A program made the position numbers and the translations under genes. A stretch of DNA of 64,000 bases from Hirsutella rhossiliensis (lineage: Eukaryota > Ascomycota > Sordariomycetes > Hypocreales > Ophiocordycipitaceae). This document shows positions 21,061 to 33,034 of this stretch, in pieces; position 1 is the first letter of the stretch; each line of letters starts with the position of its first letter. Under the pieces are notes generated by a model. That model searched no databases. It saw only the letters and a list, made by a program, of their open reading frames with translations, and was not told where the DNA came from. Location: the NCBI RefSeq assembly GCF_020360975.1, contig NW_025408671.1, positions 1,178,001-1,242,000 on the forward strand. Direction: 5' to 3'.

Positions 21061-24000
21061 TTATCCGCCTATATAAAAGAGGAGCTTACTTTAATATAGG
21101 TTATAGTTAATAACTCCTTGCCCGTCGCCGCCCTTATAGACGAGGGCTGCTAGTGCTACGCCGTAGTTAACGAAGCGCTTATATAAGAGATATAAGTGCC
21201 GGTAGAAAAGATCGCCCTAAGGCGAGTAAAGGGCGCCTTAGGCGCGATAGAGGGTGCGGTGATTAGGGGCATTACGTGGCTAGCTATAGAGGTCGACGGT
21301 TGCCGTAAGCTTATCGTAGCCTATATAATCCCTTAACTAGAGTTTCCCCTAATCCTCGGGAAACCCTAGTTATTATATATAGAGTTATACTTAGTTCCGT
21401 ACTAAAAGAAGCTATGGTTTAGGCCTACGTAACGGTAGGTCCGCTATAACGATAGTTCCGTAGGCGTAGGACTAGGCGTGCGAGCTTTATACTCGGCATA
21501 AGAAGTCCTTACCTCTATCTTTATAGGAACCGTGCGATGGTTAGAGCGGGAGGAAGGCCGGGCAGCGGCTAACGTAGCGGTCTATATAGTTAGCCTAGCG
21601 GACATCGATAAGGCCCTCTAGGCAAAGAAGCTAAAGTCGCCCTCTAAGCTATAGTAGTAGATACCGGAGCGCTTTTACGACCTCCTACCGCTATTTAAGT
21701 CCTAGGAAGCGGATAAGCTTAACCCGTATAAGCTAGGGGTAGACTATAAGATCGTACTCCGCACCGATAAGAAGAGGCAGGAACTGCCCGCACTATTCGG
21801 ACCGCTATATAGTATATTATACGCGGAACTACTAGTGCTAAAGAAGACGCTAAGGGACCTCCTAGATAAGGGTTTTATTTAAGTAAGCAGCTCCGAAGTA
21901 GGAGCGCCGGTCCTATTCGTGCGTAAACTAAGGGGCGGGATACGGTTCTATTATAACTATAGGGCTCTAAACGCAATTACGAGGCTAGACCGCTACCCCT
22001 TACCCCTAATCTTAGATACGCTCTATAACCTTTCGAAGGCGAAGTAGTTTATAAAGCTAGATATAAAATAGGCGTTTTATAAGGTATGGATCTTAGAGGG
22101 TAACGAGTAGAAGACAGCGTTCTATATACGCTACGGCTTATTTAAGTAGCTTATAACGCCCTTTGGCCTCTTAGGAGCGCCCGCTACCTTCTAGCGTTAT
22201 ATTAATAACGTGCTTTAGGACTTCCTCGATAAGTTCGCCTCCGTATATATAGATAATATCCTTATTTATATAAGCGGCTCCTACGAGGACTATATATAGA
22301 AAGTATAAAGGGTCCTAGAGCGCCTCTAACTTTATAGGCTCTACCTTAACCCGGATAAGTGCGAATTCGGGGTTAAGAGGGTTAAGTACCTAGGCTTTAT
22401 TATCTACGCTAGCGTAGGCATATAGGCGGATCCTATAAAGATTTAGGCGATTTAGGACTAAGCTGCCCTAACTACGTAGATAGGCGTACGGAGCTTCCTT
22501 AGGTTCGCGAACTATTATAAGATATTTATTAGGGGCTTCTCCCGTATTATAATGCCCCTAAACGAGATTACCGGGAAGCAGACCGCCTTTTACTAGGGGC
22601 CCGTATAGGAAGGAGCGTTCTATACGCTTAAGGACCTATTCTCTTAAGCCCCGGTGCTACTCTAGTAGGACTTCGACCGGTCTACGTTAGTTAAAGCGGA
22701 CTATAGCGGCTAGGCACTCGGAGGAACGCTCTCTTAGGAGGTAGACGGGCGGAAGTAACCGGTAGCGTTCTACTCCTATAAGCTAACCTTAGCGGAGCGG
22801 AACTACGCTATTTATAATAAGGAGATACTAGCGATTATTAGCTACCTTAAGCAATAGTAAGCGGAGCTCCGGAGCTATAAGAGCTTTAAGGTTCTTATAG
22901 ACTATAGGAACCTCGAGTACTTTATAACTCGCTAGCACCTCTCGGAGCGGTAAGCCCGCTAGGCGGAGTATCTCTTACGCTTTAACTTCTCGATTAAGTA
23001 CCGGCTAGGGCGGGACTCTATAGTCCTAGATACGCTTTCCCGGAGGGATTAAGACCGGCCGACGGGAGCGGACATCGAGGCCCGGGATCTATAGCTTATC
23101 CCGTAAGAAGCGCTACGGACTTATATAGGAGCTTCCCTAGTAGAGGAAGGCGCGGCGCTAACGGATAAGCCTTCCCCTATACCTTCGCCTCGGCCCGGCG
23201 AGGAGGGATAGACCGGCCTAGGGGCGCGTGCGGCGCGGGTGTTCTAAGATAAGGTCCTCTAGCGCTTATAGGATAGGATATCGTCTCTAGACCGTACCTA
23301 CGAGAGTATACGCCGCGCCGTTAAGTCCGGCGCTCGACGCCTCGATTTAAAGCTAAAGCTAAAGGTATAAGTAGCCGACTATTATATCGACCTATAGGGG
23401 CACCTACGTTAGCGGGGGAGACTATAGGTGCCGGGCGCGCTATATACTATAGAAGCTAGGGAGAAGGATAGACCGCCGGAGCTAAATAAACGGAACGAGC
23501 TCTAAGGGAAGCTAGTCTAGCTTGTCTATAACTCTAGTATCGTAGGCTACCCGGGTAGGCAGGGCATAGTAGTAGGCCTCGCGAGGGATTTCTACTAGCC
23601 CCTCCTATAGCACTACGTTCGCCGCTTCCTCCGTAACTACGATATCTACGGCCGTACTAAGATTTAAAGGGCGTAGCTTAAGGGGCTGCTTAAGTAGCTT
23701 CCGGTACCCGACCGGTTCTATACGTATATATAGATAGACTTTATAACGGACCTCCTACTTATAGAGGGCGGCAACCGCTATATATAGGTAATTAAGGACC
23801 GACTTAATAAGTCTATAGTATTAGAGCCGATGCCGTCTATAGATACGGAGTCTTATATAGAGCGCTTCCTATAATACTAGGCCCGCTCGTATAGCTAGCT
23901 AGCCTCTATTATAAGCGATAGGGGATCGAATTAAACTAGCCGCTTTTAGTAGTACCTATACTAGCTACTTTAGATTATATAGCTGCTTAGCACGGTATAT

Positions 24001-24960
24001 TACCTATAGACCGATAGAGGGCCCGAGAGGGTTAACTAGGAGGCGTAGGCTTACCTATAGGCCGTCGTAGCCTATAACTAAGTAGACTAAGACCGTTAGC
24101 TCCCCGCGGCCTAACTTACGTTAAATAGTAGACTATATACCTCTATTAGGATAGCCCCTTTCTTTGCAACGTATAGCTTCGAACTACCCTTACTAGTTCC
24201 CTTTACCGTAGACGTAGTAGCGGAGTAGTATAGTAATTCGTTACTAGAGGGCCGCGCCTCCGCGTTCGTATAAAAGCTATAGGAGACTATAGATTATTAC
24301 TAATCTACGATAGCCGCCGCGGCGTAAGATTAAGAGCGGCACGCTAATAAGACTAGGGCCCTAGTAGATAGGTTTACGGTAGGAGATAAGGTATAGCTAG
24401 ACCTCCGTAATTATAGGTCGGCACGGCTAAAGAAGAAGCTTAACTAGCTATACGCGAAGTTTATAGTATAGAGGGTTATTAGCCCGTAGGTTATAGAGCT
24501 CGATAGTCTCCTAACGGGGGTCTATAATAAGATTAACGTAAACCTCCTTTATAGAGCCTCCTTTAACCCGCTGCCTAGATAAGAAATAGCGGACGCCTAA
24601 CCGCCTATAATTAAGGTAGAGAGAGAGGACGAGTTCGAGGTCGAAGAGATATAGGCCGCGCGCTAGAAAAAGGTCGGTAGGGGGAAACGCCGGGAGGTCC
24701 TCGTTAAGTAGCGCGGGTATCTCGACCCTACGTAGGAACCTATACGTAAGTTTACGGGAACTATAGCCCTCGATAAGTTTAAAGCCTTATTTAGAACGGT
24801 AAACGAGAACGATAAACTAGCGGACTACTAATAGTAGCCCGGGCTAGGACCACGAAGTAGGTATAGCGGAGGGGGCAGTTACGGTAATATAGGCAATATA
24901 AGCGTAATAGTACGGGCGGAGATAAAAACAGCGTTTATTATAGGGCGGAGCCCCTAGACT
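21061..24960 (+). pseudogene. Gypsy-2 pol relic: PR-RT-RH-IN
   Basis: Protease: VAALIDEGC*CYAVV at about 21,128-21,172, in the place of the D-[ST]-G site, followed by FPLILGKP. Reverse transcriptase, about 21,800-22,440: [48 protein letters not shown] and the catalytic box YIDNILIY near 22,240 (second Asp changed to Asn by a RIP-type change). RNase H: VKADYSG near 22,690, LTLAERNYAIYNKEILAI near 22,784. Integrase, about 23,600-24,300: HYVRRFLRNYDIYGRTKI, IDFITDLLLIEGGNRYI, IISDRGSN. The C-terminal extension ends in EVLVKQRGYLDPT (about 24,690), which could be a degenerate chromodomain. Dead. Confidence 0.85.
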
Positions 24961-24975
24961 ACCTAGGCCTATTCC

Positions 24976-25003
24976 TTATTATTATTATTATTATTATTAT
25001 TAT
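24976..25003. repeat. (TTA)n microsatellite
   Basis: About nine TTA units, reading as AAT (Asn) codons in the antisense ORF of Gypsy-2. Confidence 0.9.
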
Positions 25004-25059
25004 CTTTATTATCGTCGTCCTCGTTAGCCTCCTCCTTCTTATTAGTAGCGGCGGCGGTC

Positions 25060-25830
25060 TCTAGGGCGCTAAGGCGGCCCTCTAAGCCCGTAAGCTAGTC
25101 GGCGGCGGCGGCGGCTCTAGGGGCAGAGGGGCGGCGGCTAGCGGCGGCGGTAGGGGCAGCGGCGGTAGCGGAGGCGGGCACGGCTAAGGGGACCGCCGAT
25201 AGGGCGACGGAGGCAGTATCCCTAGCGCCGGGTACGTTAGAGGCGGAAATAGGGGAGCGGAGGAGTAGGACTTACTTAGGTATAAGGCCCTATCGCTCGA
25301 GGGCGCGGAGGTTACGGTAGGCGGCGGCGGCGGCGGTAAGGCGCTTCTTAGTAGCCCCCCGCGCCTGCCCGTGCGAGCCGGCCTTCTAAGCCGACGCCGT
25401 AGCGAGTAGGACGGGAGGCGTCGCCTTATAGGCGCGGCCGGCTCGCGCGCACTAGTAGCAGCTACCGCCGCGGCGGCGCCCGGCCTAGTCGGAGCAGTCG
25501 AGCTCCTACGACGTATAACGCATATAGGGGGCCGAGCGGGCGGCGCCGGCCTATACTTAGCGCTTATACTATAGGAGGTTAGCGGACAACGTCTATTACG
25601 CTTGCCTAACTACGGACTTACGGGGGTAGCGGAGACGGAGGTAGGGGCCGAGGGGCCGGGCGTTACGGGTAGCGGCGGGGACGGCGTCGTTACCCTAAGG
25701 GGCGACGTAAGAGCGAATAGCGTAGTAGAGGCGGCGGCGGCGGCGGTAGGAGCGGTAGTAGCGGCGCGGGCAGGAGCGGCGGCAGCGGCGGAGTCGTCGT
25801 CGGCCGCGGCTAGCACGGCGTCGACGAACG
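25060..25830. repeat. GC-rich GGC/GCG trinucleotide-rich block
   Basis: Many short runs of GCGGCGGCGG-type sequence. The block has few CpA or TpG sites and so offers RIP little substrate, which explains why frames of up to 135 codons survive on both strands. Confidence 0.8.
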
Positions 25831-26444
25831 ACTCTATACGCTCCGAGAAGGAGGAGGTAGGAGAGGGAGAGGCGGATATATCTATCGCGGAAGTTAGTAC
25901 GACGGAATACGGCCTCCCGCTCTATAAGGCGCGGAACTTACTAGTTAAAGTTATTATTATTATTAGGGCTATTATTACTACTACCGCTACTACTACGAGT
26001 ATATATTAATAGAGCGGCCTATATAGCTAGGAACGGACTAATGCCCTAGGTAGAGCGGAACTTACCTATTAATACTACTACTACGGTTAAAGAAGGGAGA
26101 AAAGGAAGGGAAGGGGGAAGGGGGGGATGCCGCCTTATATACCCCTTAGTAGAGGATGCTGCCTAAGGTAGAGGGGACGGGCAACCTAAGGCTTACGTAG
26201 GTCCGGACTAGCCGCCGGCTACCTAGGGGCGTATATAATAGGTTACGCCCTTATTTAAACGGCTAGCCGGCCGACGAGTATAGAGCCGGGTCCCGGCTGC
26301 CCGGGCTAATAGGCGCGGGGATAATAAGGCTAGTAGGGCCGGCCCTATTAACGGGAAAGGGCAGGGAAGAGCCCGCGGCACGGGCCTAATTATACGGGAG
26401 CCGTTAATAGGGCAGCGCTACGCCGCGCTCGAGGGAGGGCATTA

Positions 26445-26630
26445 TATAAGAGTCTTTAACTATTATAGGTAATAGGCTTAGGCCGCGGCCTAAGCCGTAT
26501 AGTTATATACGGAGGGCCGGATCTTATAAGTATAGGGGCGGGCTAGCCGCGCATAGAAGAGCTCTATATAGCTTATTAATATTATCCTACGGATAGCACC
26601 TATATATACGCCTCTACCTACTCCGTAATA
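26445..26630 (+). repeat. Gypsy-2 3' LTR
   Basis: 186 bp from TATAAGAGTC (RIPed TGTAAGAGTC) to CCGTAATA. It pairs with the 5' LTR with transitions only in the parts compared. The sequence GAGGGAGGG just before it is the likely polypurine tract. Confidence 0.92.
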
Positions 26631-26635
26631 GTAGG
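26631..26635. repeat. Target-site duplication of Gypsy-2, right (GTAGG)
   Basis: Exact copy of 19,642-19,646. Confidence 0.88.
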
Positions 26636-28109
26636 GTAAGGTAAACGATTATAGCTAAGCTTCTTATTCTTCTTATAAATATCTAATATTATCTAAAGAA
26701 CCGACCGGGCTTACTAAGCTTATAGGGTAAGAAAATCTAGATATAGTAGGACCTAACTATATAAGCGGTACGTTATAAGGGGGAAGACTTACTAGTATTT
26801 AAGAGTATCCTAAAGAAGGGTTCTATAATATTAGTATTATATAGTACTTATAGATTATATATAAGTAGAAACTATTATAGTTTAGATTCTTATTATACTA
26901 ATATCCTCTAGACGTAGTAAAAAGTATATAGAACCTAAGGGGGGGGGCCGTATTAAAGGGTTAAGGTTATAAAGCGTAGCTGTAATACTATCTAGCCCTA
27001 AGCTTACCTATAGGATTTATCTTCGAAGTAACTTATTACTAGCTACTTACCGTAAAGCACTAGTATTAGCTATATATATTATTATAAGGATAAAAGCTAT
27101 AGATAGAAATAAAGTTAAAGATATATAGATATAACGTAACGATAGGACGATCTTTAATTTTAGCTAGGGTTATAAAATCGTTAGCTATAAGATCGTAGAA
27201 TAAGTAAGGGGCCTCGTTAGAGTTAGCTAAGTAAAATATAGTTATTTATATAGATAATTTACTTTAAGTATAATACTATATCTACTAGCTAGCTAATTAT
27301 ATCTATATAAGTAGCCTAAGTTTTATTCCTCTAAGCTAAGATAGGATTTTAGTAGTTATATTTAGCTCTATATCTCGTAAAGGAGAGATTAAAAGTAAGT
27401 ATAAAAGTAAATAAAGGGACTTTTTATAGTAGATTCTTAAATAATCTAATAGTCCGTTTAATTTATATAATAATTCTTTTTTTTCCTTAGTTGCCCTTTT
27501 CCTATCTAAATAGCCCCTTTTATATCCTTCTAAGCTTCTCCTAAGTTAATATCCCGTTTTTAAGTATAGTATATATTCTATTAAAAAGAGGGCACTTCTT
27601 ACTACTTACTAAAGGCTATATAAGTTATCTACGTTAGTAATATTAGCTCTATCTCCCCGATTAAATAGCTCTTCTAGCTATTAAATAGATAGTTTAGTCT
27701 CTCGAGGTCCCTTAGCTAGTAATAGTTATACCGGACTTCTTAAAAGGTCCCCGTTTAAATAGGAGATCCTCTAGACCCCTTAGCAGTCTAGGAAGAAGAA
27801 AGAATAGTCTATAGACTTCCCTTCTTACCTAGTTTTAAGCTATATTACCTAGAGAGACCTAGAGACCTTAACTCGTTTAGACCTTCTTCTCGATACTATA
27901 AGTCTATATAAGTTATATACTATATAGTAGTAGCGGCGATAACGGCTATAAGTCGCTAACCTTATCTCCTTAGAATTATTCGCGGTATTACTAAGTATAC
28001 TATTTATAAATAAAATTATCTTTATTAGTCCTTTTTAAGTATAGATAAAAGTAAGTAATTAGTAAAAGAGTTAAAGGTAGGCGTAGGCGGAGCTAGGTTA
28101 GCGCGTTAT
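26636..28109. other. RIPed sequence without recognised features
   Basis: Very TA-rich, no motif assigned. A run of nine G at about 26,940-26,948 is the only notable local feature. Confidence 0.5.
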
Positions 28110-28830
28110 AGCTAGGATAGTATCGAAGTTATTATTAAGTACTAGTATAGCTAGAGGGAAGAAGAGGAGAAAGGGAAGGTAAGAGATACGAGGTCTTAGA
28201 GTCGTCTACGAGATAATAAGTAAGAGCTAGAAACTTATATAGCTAAACCGCGCCCTTTATAAGACGCCCTCTAGTAACGCTATATCTAGGAATATATATA
28301 TAAACGTTTATTACTATGTCTATAGCTATATTTAGCTATACTATAGCTAGTCGCTTATATTAAGTAGCTATTAATATATATACTACTAGTTTATACTCTA
28401 TACTACTTTCCTAAGCTACGGCGCGAAAAGGCTTATTAGTTATAAGTATAATATATATAGAATCGTAGCTTAGCTATATTTACTCTATCGTATAAACTAC
28501 CTAGCTAAAAGTAAGATATATATCTTAATAGCTACTACTACTAAAATAGCTAATATTACCTATTACTAATTATAATATACTTTTATAGTAAGTTACCGAA
28601 ATATAGACTAATAACTTAATCTATTAACTATTCTTTTAGGGGTGCTACTACTTTCTCTCGAGATAGCTACTATACGTAGTAAGGACTTAGAAGTCTTTCT
28701 CTTACGGTACTATACCGGTAGCTAGAACGCGTTCCTACTTTATACCGTATTCTTAGGATAGTTACTATATATAGTAGTAAATATATATTATTCCTTTATA
28801 AGTCGCTATATAGTAGCTAGGTATATTTTT
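28110..28830 (+). repeat. Dispersed repeat R2, copy 1
   Basis: Matches 35,205-35,795 plus 36,364-36,450 in the same orientation. Shared landmarks: AGGATAGTATCGAAGT, a purine-rich GAAGAGGAGAAAGGGAAGGTA block, GTCGTCTA, AAGAGCTA, CTATACCGGTAGC and ATAGTTACTATA. No protein motif. The class is unknown; it could be part of a DNA transposon or a non-coding repeat. Confidence 0.75.
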
Positions 28831-30351
28831 AATTCTTTAAGCCCTTGTTTTATAAAACTTAGTACTATAGCTAGAACGTACTTCCGCTTATAAGATAGCT
28901 ACTATAGTACGGTATATAAGTAGTTTCTAAGCTAGGGTTTTAACCGGCCGGCCTATTATAGGTGCTAAAAAAACGCGTATTATCTATATACTCTTCGGTC
29001 TTTATAAAGTATAGCGTAAAGAACTCGGAAGTCTATCCCTTCCCTTAAGAACTATACCTATCGCTCCCGCTTTATATTATATCCTTAAGATAGCTTCTAT
29101 ACTTAGCAACGACACCTCCCCTCGTTACCTAGTATACCTATAGCCCTTTCGATAGGATAATGCCTATAACTTACTAGCTATTAAGCCCTCCCTATAAAAC
29201 ATAAGCACCTTATAAGTTTATTACGTATAGTACCCGCCCTTTACCCGCGGCTCTTATTATCTAGTATATAATCCTTCCTTACTATATATTATATTAGGCT
29301 ACCTTATACTATTAAAGTAATCTATATCGCTAATTAAATATAGTTAAATCGAGCGGTCTCTACTATAATCCTTTAATACTATTAGGCCGCTAAAATATAG
29401 ATTTATAGTACTATAGTAACTAAAGATAGCGCGGCGGTAGATTATCGACTCTAGGGGTAGCTAAAGGTATAGTACGTTTAAAACTTTAATACTTAGAGCA
29501 ATGCTTAGAGCCCGAATTCGGCTCTAGGTCGTAGAGGAAGCGTCCGCTTATACTCTAAGCGTCGAGAGGCGCGCTCTTTAAGCGGAAAGTAGTAAGGTTT
29601 AAAGTAGTAAGGTTTATAGTAGTAAGGTTTAGCGATATAAACGCTACGACCGGCCGCCCTTTAAGCTCGCCGTATACGGCCGCTATTAGCGTAGACGGGT
29701 AACCTATTATAATATTATAGAGCCTATAGATAATAATAGCCGTGCTTTACTTATAGTCGATATACGCGTAAAATACTCTTAAATAAGATAACCGATCCTA
29801 TTATAACTAATTTATAATAGTATTAAGAGAATTATACTTATCGAGGCTCCTTTAGCTTAGTTTTACTCGCTTAGTAGTTACTTTACTATCTAGCCTATAT
29901 TTCGCTACTCTTTTCTACCTAAGGGATATATCCTCCTTAATAATATATAAGGTACTTTATATATCCTAAATATTTATATTAGACTAGTTAAGGGGGTTGC
30001 TTTTTAATATACTAATTATATTATCCTAGCTCCCTAACTTCCTAAGCTAAGTTTCCTCCTTACTAGCTCTCTTATTTAGTACTATTAGACTCTTTTTAGC
30101 TATCTTTTCTTAAAATCTAATAGCGTCCTTAAACGAGCGATCGCTATAGAATCTTTAGTATACGAGGAAAGCGTAAAGTATAATACTAAGTATTTACCGG
30201 CTTATCGAACCTAGCGCTAACTATTTCTACTATAAAGGGATTCGAGAATAGCTTAGTCGGTTATAGTCTCCGTTCTAGCCTAAGTACGACGTTAAACTTA
30301 GGTAAAGAGTTAGCTATTAAAACTTAAGTAAAGTAACTATAACTATTTAAA
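28831..30351. other. RIPed sequence, partly related to R2
   Basis: Short blocks resembling R2 recur, such as CTATAGCTAGAACG near 28,865, and TCCCGCTTTATA with ACTTAGCAACG near 29,067-29,112, so R2 may contain degenerate internal subrepeats. Nothing else was recognised apart from the 15-bp tandem repeat listed separately. Confidence 0.45.
29586..29630. repeat. 15-bp tandem repeat, three units
   Basis: Three units of AAAGTAGTAAGGTTT (the third begins ATAG). Confidence 0.8.
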
Positions 30352-30528
30352 TATAAGGGCTTTTGCCCTATATAGGCCTAGACTAGGGTCTAGGCTAAGT
30401 CTATATATAAGCGGCCTCCGCGCCTATATAGGCTAGGCCTATACTTCTCTTCTTTTTCCCCCTTATAGATTATTAACCTTCTTTTAATAGACCGCACCTA
30501 AGCCTATGCCTTTACCTACTCTATAATA
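30352..30528 (-). repeat. Solo copy of the short (about 177-bp) LTR
   Basis: Inverted copy of 48,249-48,425 and 49,945-50,122. It contains GCTTTTGCCCTATATAGGCC and GCGGCCTCCGCGCC. CTATTTA occurs on both sides (30,343-30,349 and 30,529-30,535), offset by two bases on the left. This could be its target duplication if the LTR is two bases longer. Confidence 0.78.
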
Positions 30529-32429
30529 CTATTTAGATACTTAATATCTCGCTTAGAGATATTATAGCTATCTACTATATCGATAATACGAATTCGCGGC
30601 TTTATATAATAGCGATATACTTCGTCCTTATTATCTATATAGCTAATATAGAACGACGTCTACTATACTTTACTAAGTTTAAGTCTATACGCCTCGCCTA
30701 TATCGAGGCGACCGCTAAGAAAAATAAAGTTAGCTATATTACCTAAACCTAGAATATAATCTTTCTTTAGTTTTATAAATATCTAATAATTATTAAATAA
30801 TAAGTATAGGTCGCTATAGCCCTTTAGTACTAGACCCTCCTACCGCTATAAAATAGCTCGTGCGAATATCTTCCTTAGCTACTTAGCTATATTAGCTAAT
30901 AAAAATTAGATTACCTAGCGTAATCTAAGATCCGCCTATCTTAGTATCTAGTAGACTAGACTTTTAAGGGTTTAACGCTATCTATTATAGCTCTTTTTAG
31001 CTAATATAATATTATCTAATAATATAATATTATAGAACGTAATTATAAGGTACTTATTTAGGTCGATAAGCGAATCTCGTAAAACTCCTAGAAACTACCC
31101 TAACTATTATATATATTTACGTAGTTTATAAAATAGCTTAATTCTCCTTTTAGCTTCGTTTTATACTAGGAGCTTACTCTCTATATTATACTACCTTTTA
31201 ATTATATAACTTACTAAGTCTAACTCTAGGCTATACCGTATAGCGTAGTAAATCCTTATCCGGTCGTTAGTTAAATCTCGTCTACTCTTAAAGAATATTT
31301 TAATACTAGTACCTAAGTCGCTCCTACTAATATAAACTTAGTAGTACTCCCTATTATATTTCCGCTTAATAGTTATCTATCTTAGGCTAGCTAATTAGTA
31401 GTAGTAGTTAATACTCCTTACTTTTATATAAATCCCTCTCCTAATTATTACCCCGATTTTTAGCTTAAGTTCTTAGCTCGCGACGTCTCTTAATCCCCTA
31501 AGAATATCGGTCGTTAGCTAGAAAGGCATATACTTAATAGTCGGCCGCCGTAGGAACTATAGAGCTACTAAGATAGTAGACTAGTACTAAAGGATATAGG
31601 GCAATAGGAAATAAAATCCGCCTATTACTAATCTTTCTAGAATCTTAATAGGGCTATAGTTCTTTAGTATTATATAAACTAGCTATTTAGCCTTAGAACT
31701 ATATAGTTGCCTAAAGAGTATTAAAAGGAGGTAAGCTACTTAAAGTAATAGATCGTGCTTATCTTAAACCCCTTTATAAAGGCTTAATAATAAGAAAGGC
31801 GATAAAGCCGAAACCTAGTCTAATACCTTATTAAGCTCCTCTAAAGTAACCCCCGATCTAATATAGGACTTATAGTTAGTAGCTAATATTATATATTTAA
31901 TATAGGATATAAAATCTAGGCCGTCGGTGGTCTTTTATCTTTATAGCTCTTTTATCTAAAAAAATCTAAGACCTTATATACGTTATATAATAGGCTTAAG
32001 CTGCTTCTCCCTTAGACTAAATACTCGATCTAGTCTATAGTAGGGAAAGAGATAATATAAAAATATAATAGTACTAGGTCCTCGACGTAGTATAATTCTA
32101 TTATACTTATTAAACTAAGTAAGAATAACGCGCGAGTTATACCTTTAGCGCTTATCGGCCTTAATTAACTACTTACTATTATAGTTAAGTTTATTAAGGA
32201 GGTTATAGAGGAGTTTAAATAAAAAAGGTATATTAAAAAGGGTTATTGTTTACTTATATAAGCGAAGTATTAATATTTAGGCAATAAAGAACTATACTAA
32301 GTTATAAAATAAAGGGGAATTTATATAGGTAGGAATAGACTTAAGGTAGTAAAATAATAGATAATAATTTAAGCGACCTTAAAGAGGGTAGTAAGTGCCT
32401 TTATATAGACTTAGCCCTAGGGGGTAGTA
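30529..32429. other. RIPed sequence with an unidentified ORF relic
   Basis: On the minus strand at about 31,330-31,900 a long frame with mostly RIP-type stops reads LKNYSPIKILERLVIGGFY, TIKYMPFQLTTDILRGL, ASQELKLKIGVIIRRGIYIK and ASLRQLLSGNIIGSTTKF. I do not recognise it; it does not look like RT, integrase or RNase H. The rest of the stretch shows nothing assignable. Confidence 0.4.
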
Positions 32430-33034
32430 CCCCTTAATATAAGCTCTAGTAAATTATCCCGTAAGTCTTCTATAGTATAAGTTTAGCTACCTTATAGTAT
32501 CTTTTAGCTAGGTTAACTTATATAGATTCCTCCTCTTTTAGGGCTATAGTCCGCTATTAGCTTAGCCGATACTTATAAGCTACCCCTTAAGGCTAACGTC
32601 TAATAGTTAGCTTAAGTCTTTAACTATACCTTATATTAGATAGTCTATATATCCCTAACTAAGACACCTCTAGCTTCTATATCTATACGCCGATTATATC
32701 CGCTATTTTACTAAATCTACTAGTAGCCGACTTTTAAATAGGTACTAGGACGAATCTCTAGTATAACTAGGCGGACCGTCCGAATTATATAGACTAGCCC
32801 ATAGCTCCCTTATAGTAAGAGTTAAGAGGTAAGCTTAACGTAGGATTCTTCTTATTAATTTCTCTTCCCTTATCTTAATATAGGAAGTATTAAGGGGTAG
32901 CGAAGCTTATAAAGAGAAGCCTCTTATAAGAGAAGGGCTACTAATATCGGTATCTACCTTAAAAGAAGAAAGTAGCCTCTAAGACCTATATCTATAGCTA
33001 CTAAGGTATAAATATTTATAATACTAGTTAGTTA
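32430..33034 (+). repeat. Dispersed repeat R1, copy C (right half only)
   Basis: Matches the right ~600 bp of R1 copies A and B, starting at CCCTTAATATAAGCTCTAGT and ending at TATAATACTAGTTAG, after which the LINE relic begins. The left half of R1 is absent. All differences noticed are transitions or small gaps. Confidence 0.82.

Larger units (their letters stand above)
24969..25870 (-). pseudogene. Antisense accessory ORF relic of Gypsy-2 (Ala-rich, coiled coil, poly-Asn end)
   Basis: This frame runs opposite to gag-pol in the GC-rich part between integrase and 3' LTR. Going downstream on the minus strand: VAP*GNDAVPAATRNARPL (about 25,700), RLRYPRKSVVRQA, AARSAPYMRY around the ATG at 25,523, a Cys pair in CY*CARAGRAY, then AYRNLRALERQGLIPK and an Ala/Pro/Ser-rich stretch. 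It ends with LEGRLSALETAAATNKKEEANEDDD-type sequence split by no stop, and a run of Asn encoded by the (TTA)n microsatellite. The stop is TAG 24,969-24,971, which could itself be a RIPed CAG. The true start upstream of 25,523 is uncertain. Function unknown; the short coiled coil suggests oligomerisation. An opposite-strand frame at 25,602-26,009 is probably a shadow of this low-complexity DNA. Confidence 0.6.
19647..26630 (+). mobile_element. Gypsy-2, complete Ty3/Gypsy element, RIPed
   Basis: 6,984 bp with two 186-bp LTRs and a 5-bp duplication GTAGG. The order is LTR, gag, protease, RT, RNase H, integrase, a long C-terminal extension, an antisense ORF in a GC-rich block, a purine-rich tract (26,431-26,439) and the LTR. 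It is a different family from Gypsy-1: the LTRs are unrelated apart from the TGTAAGAG start. Its middle keeps more GC, and several frames run longer between stops. Confidence 0.93.

Noticed and set aside
25602..26009. 135-codon plus-strand frame in the GC-rich block
   Set aside because: Val/Ala/Gly-rich translation of trinucleotide DNA. The minus-strand frame has a better protein-like pattern and continues across RIP stops, so this one is taken as its shadow, with some doubt.
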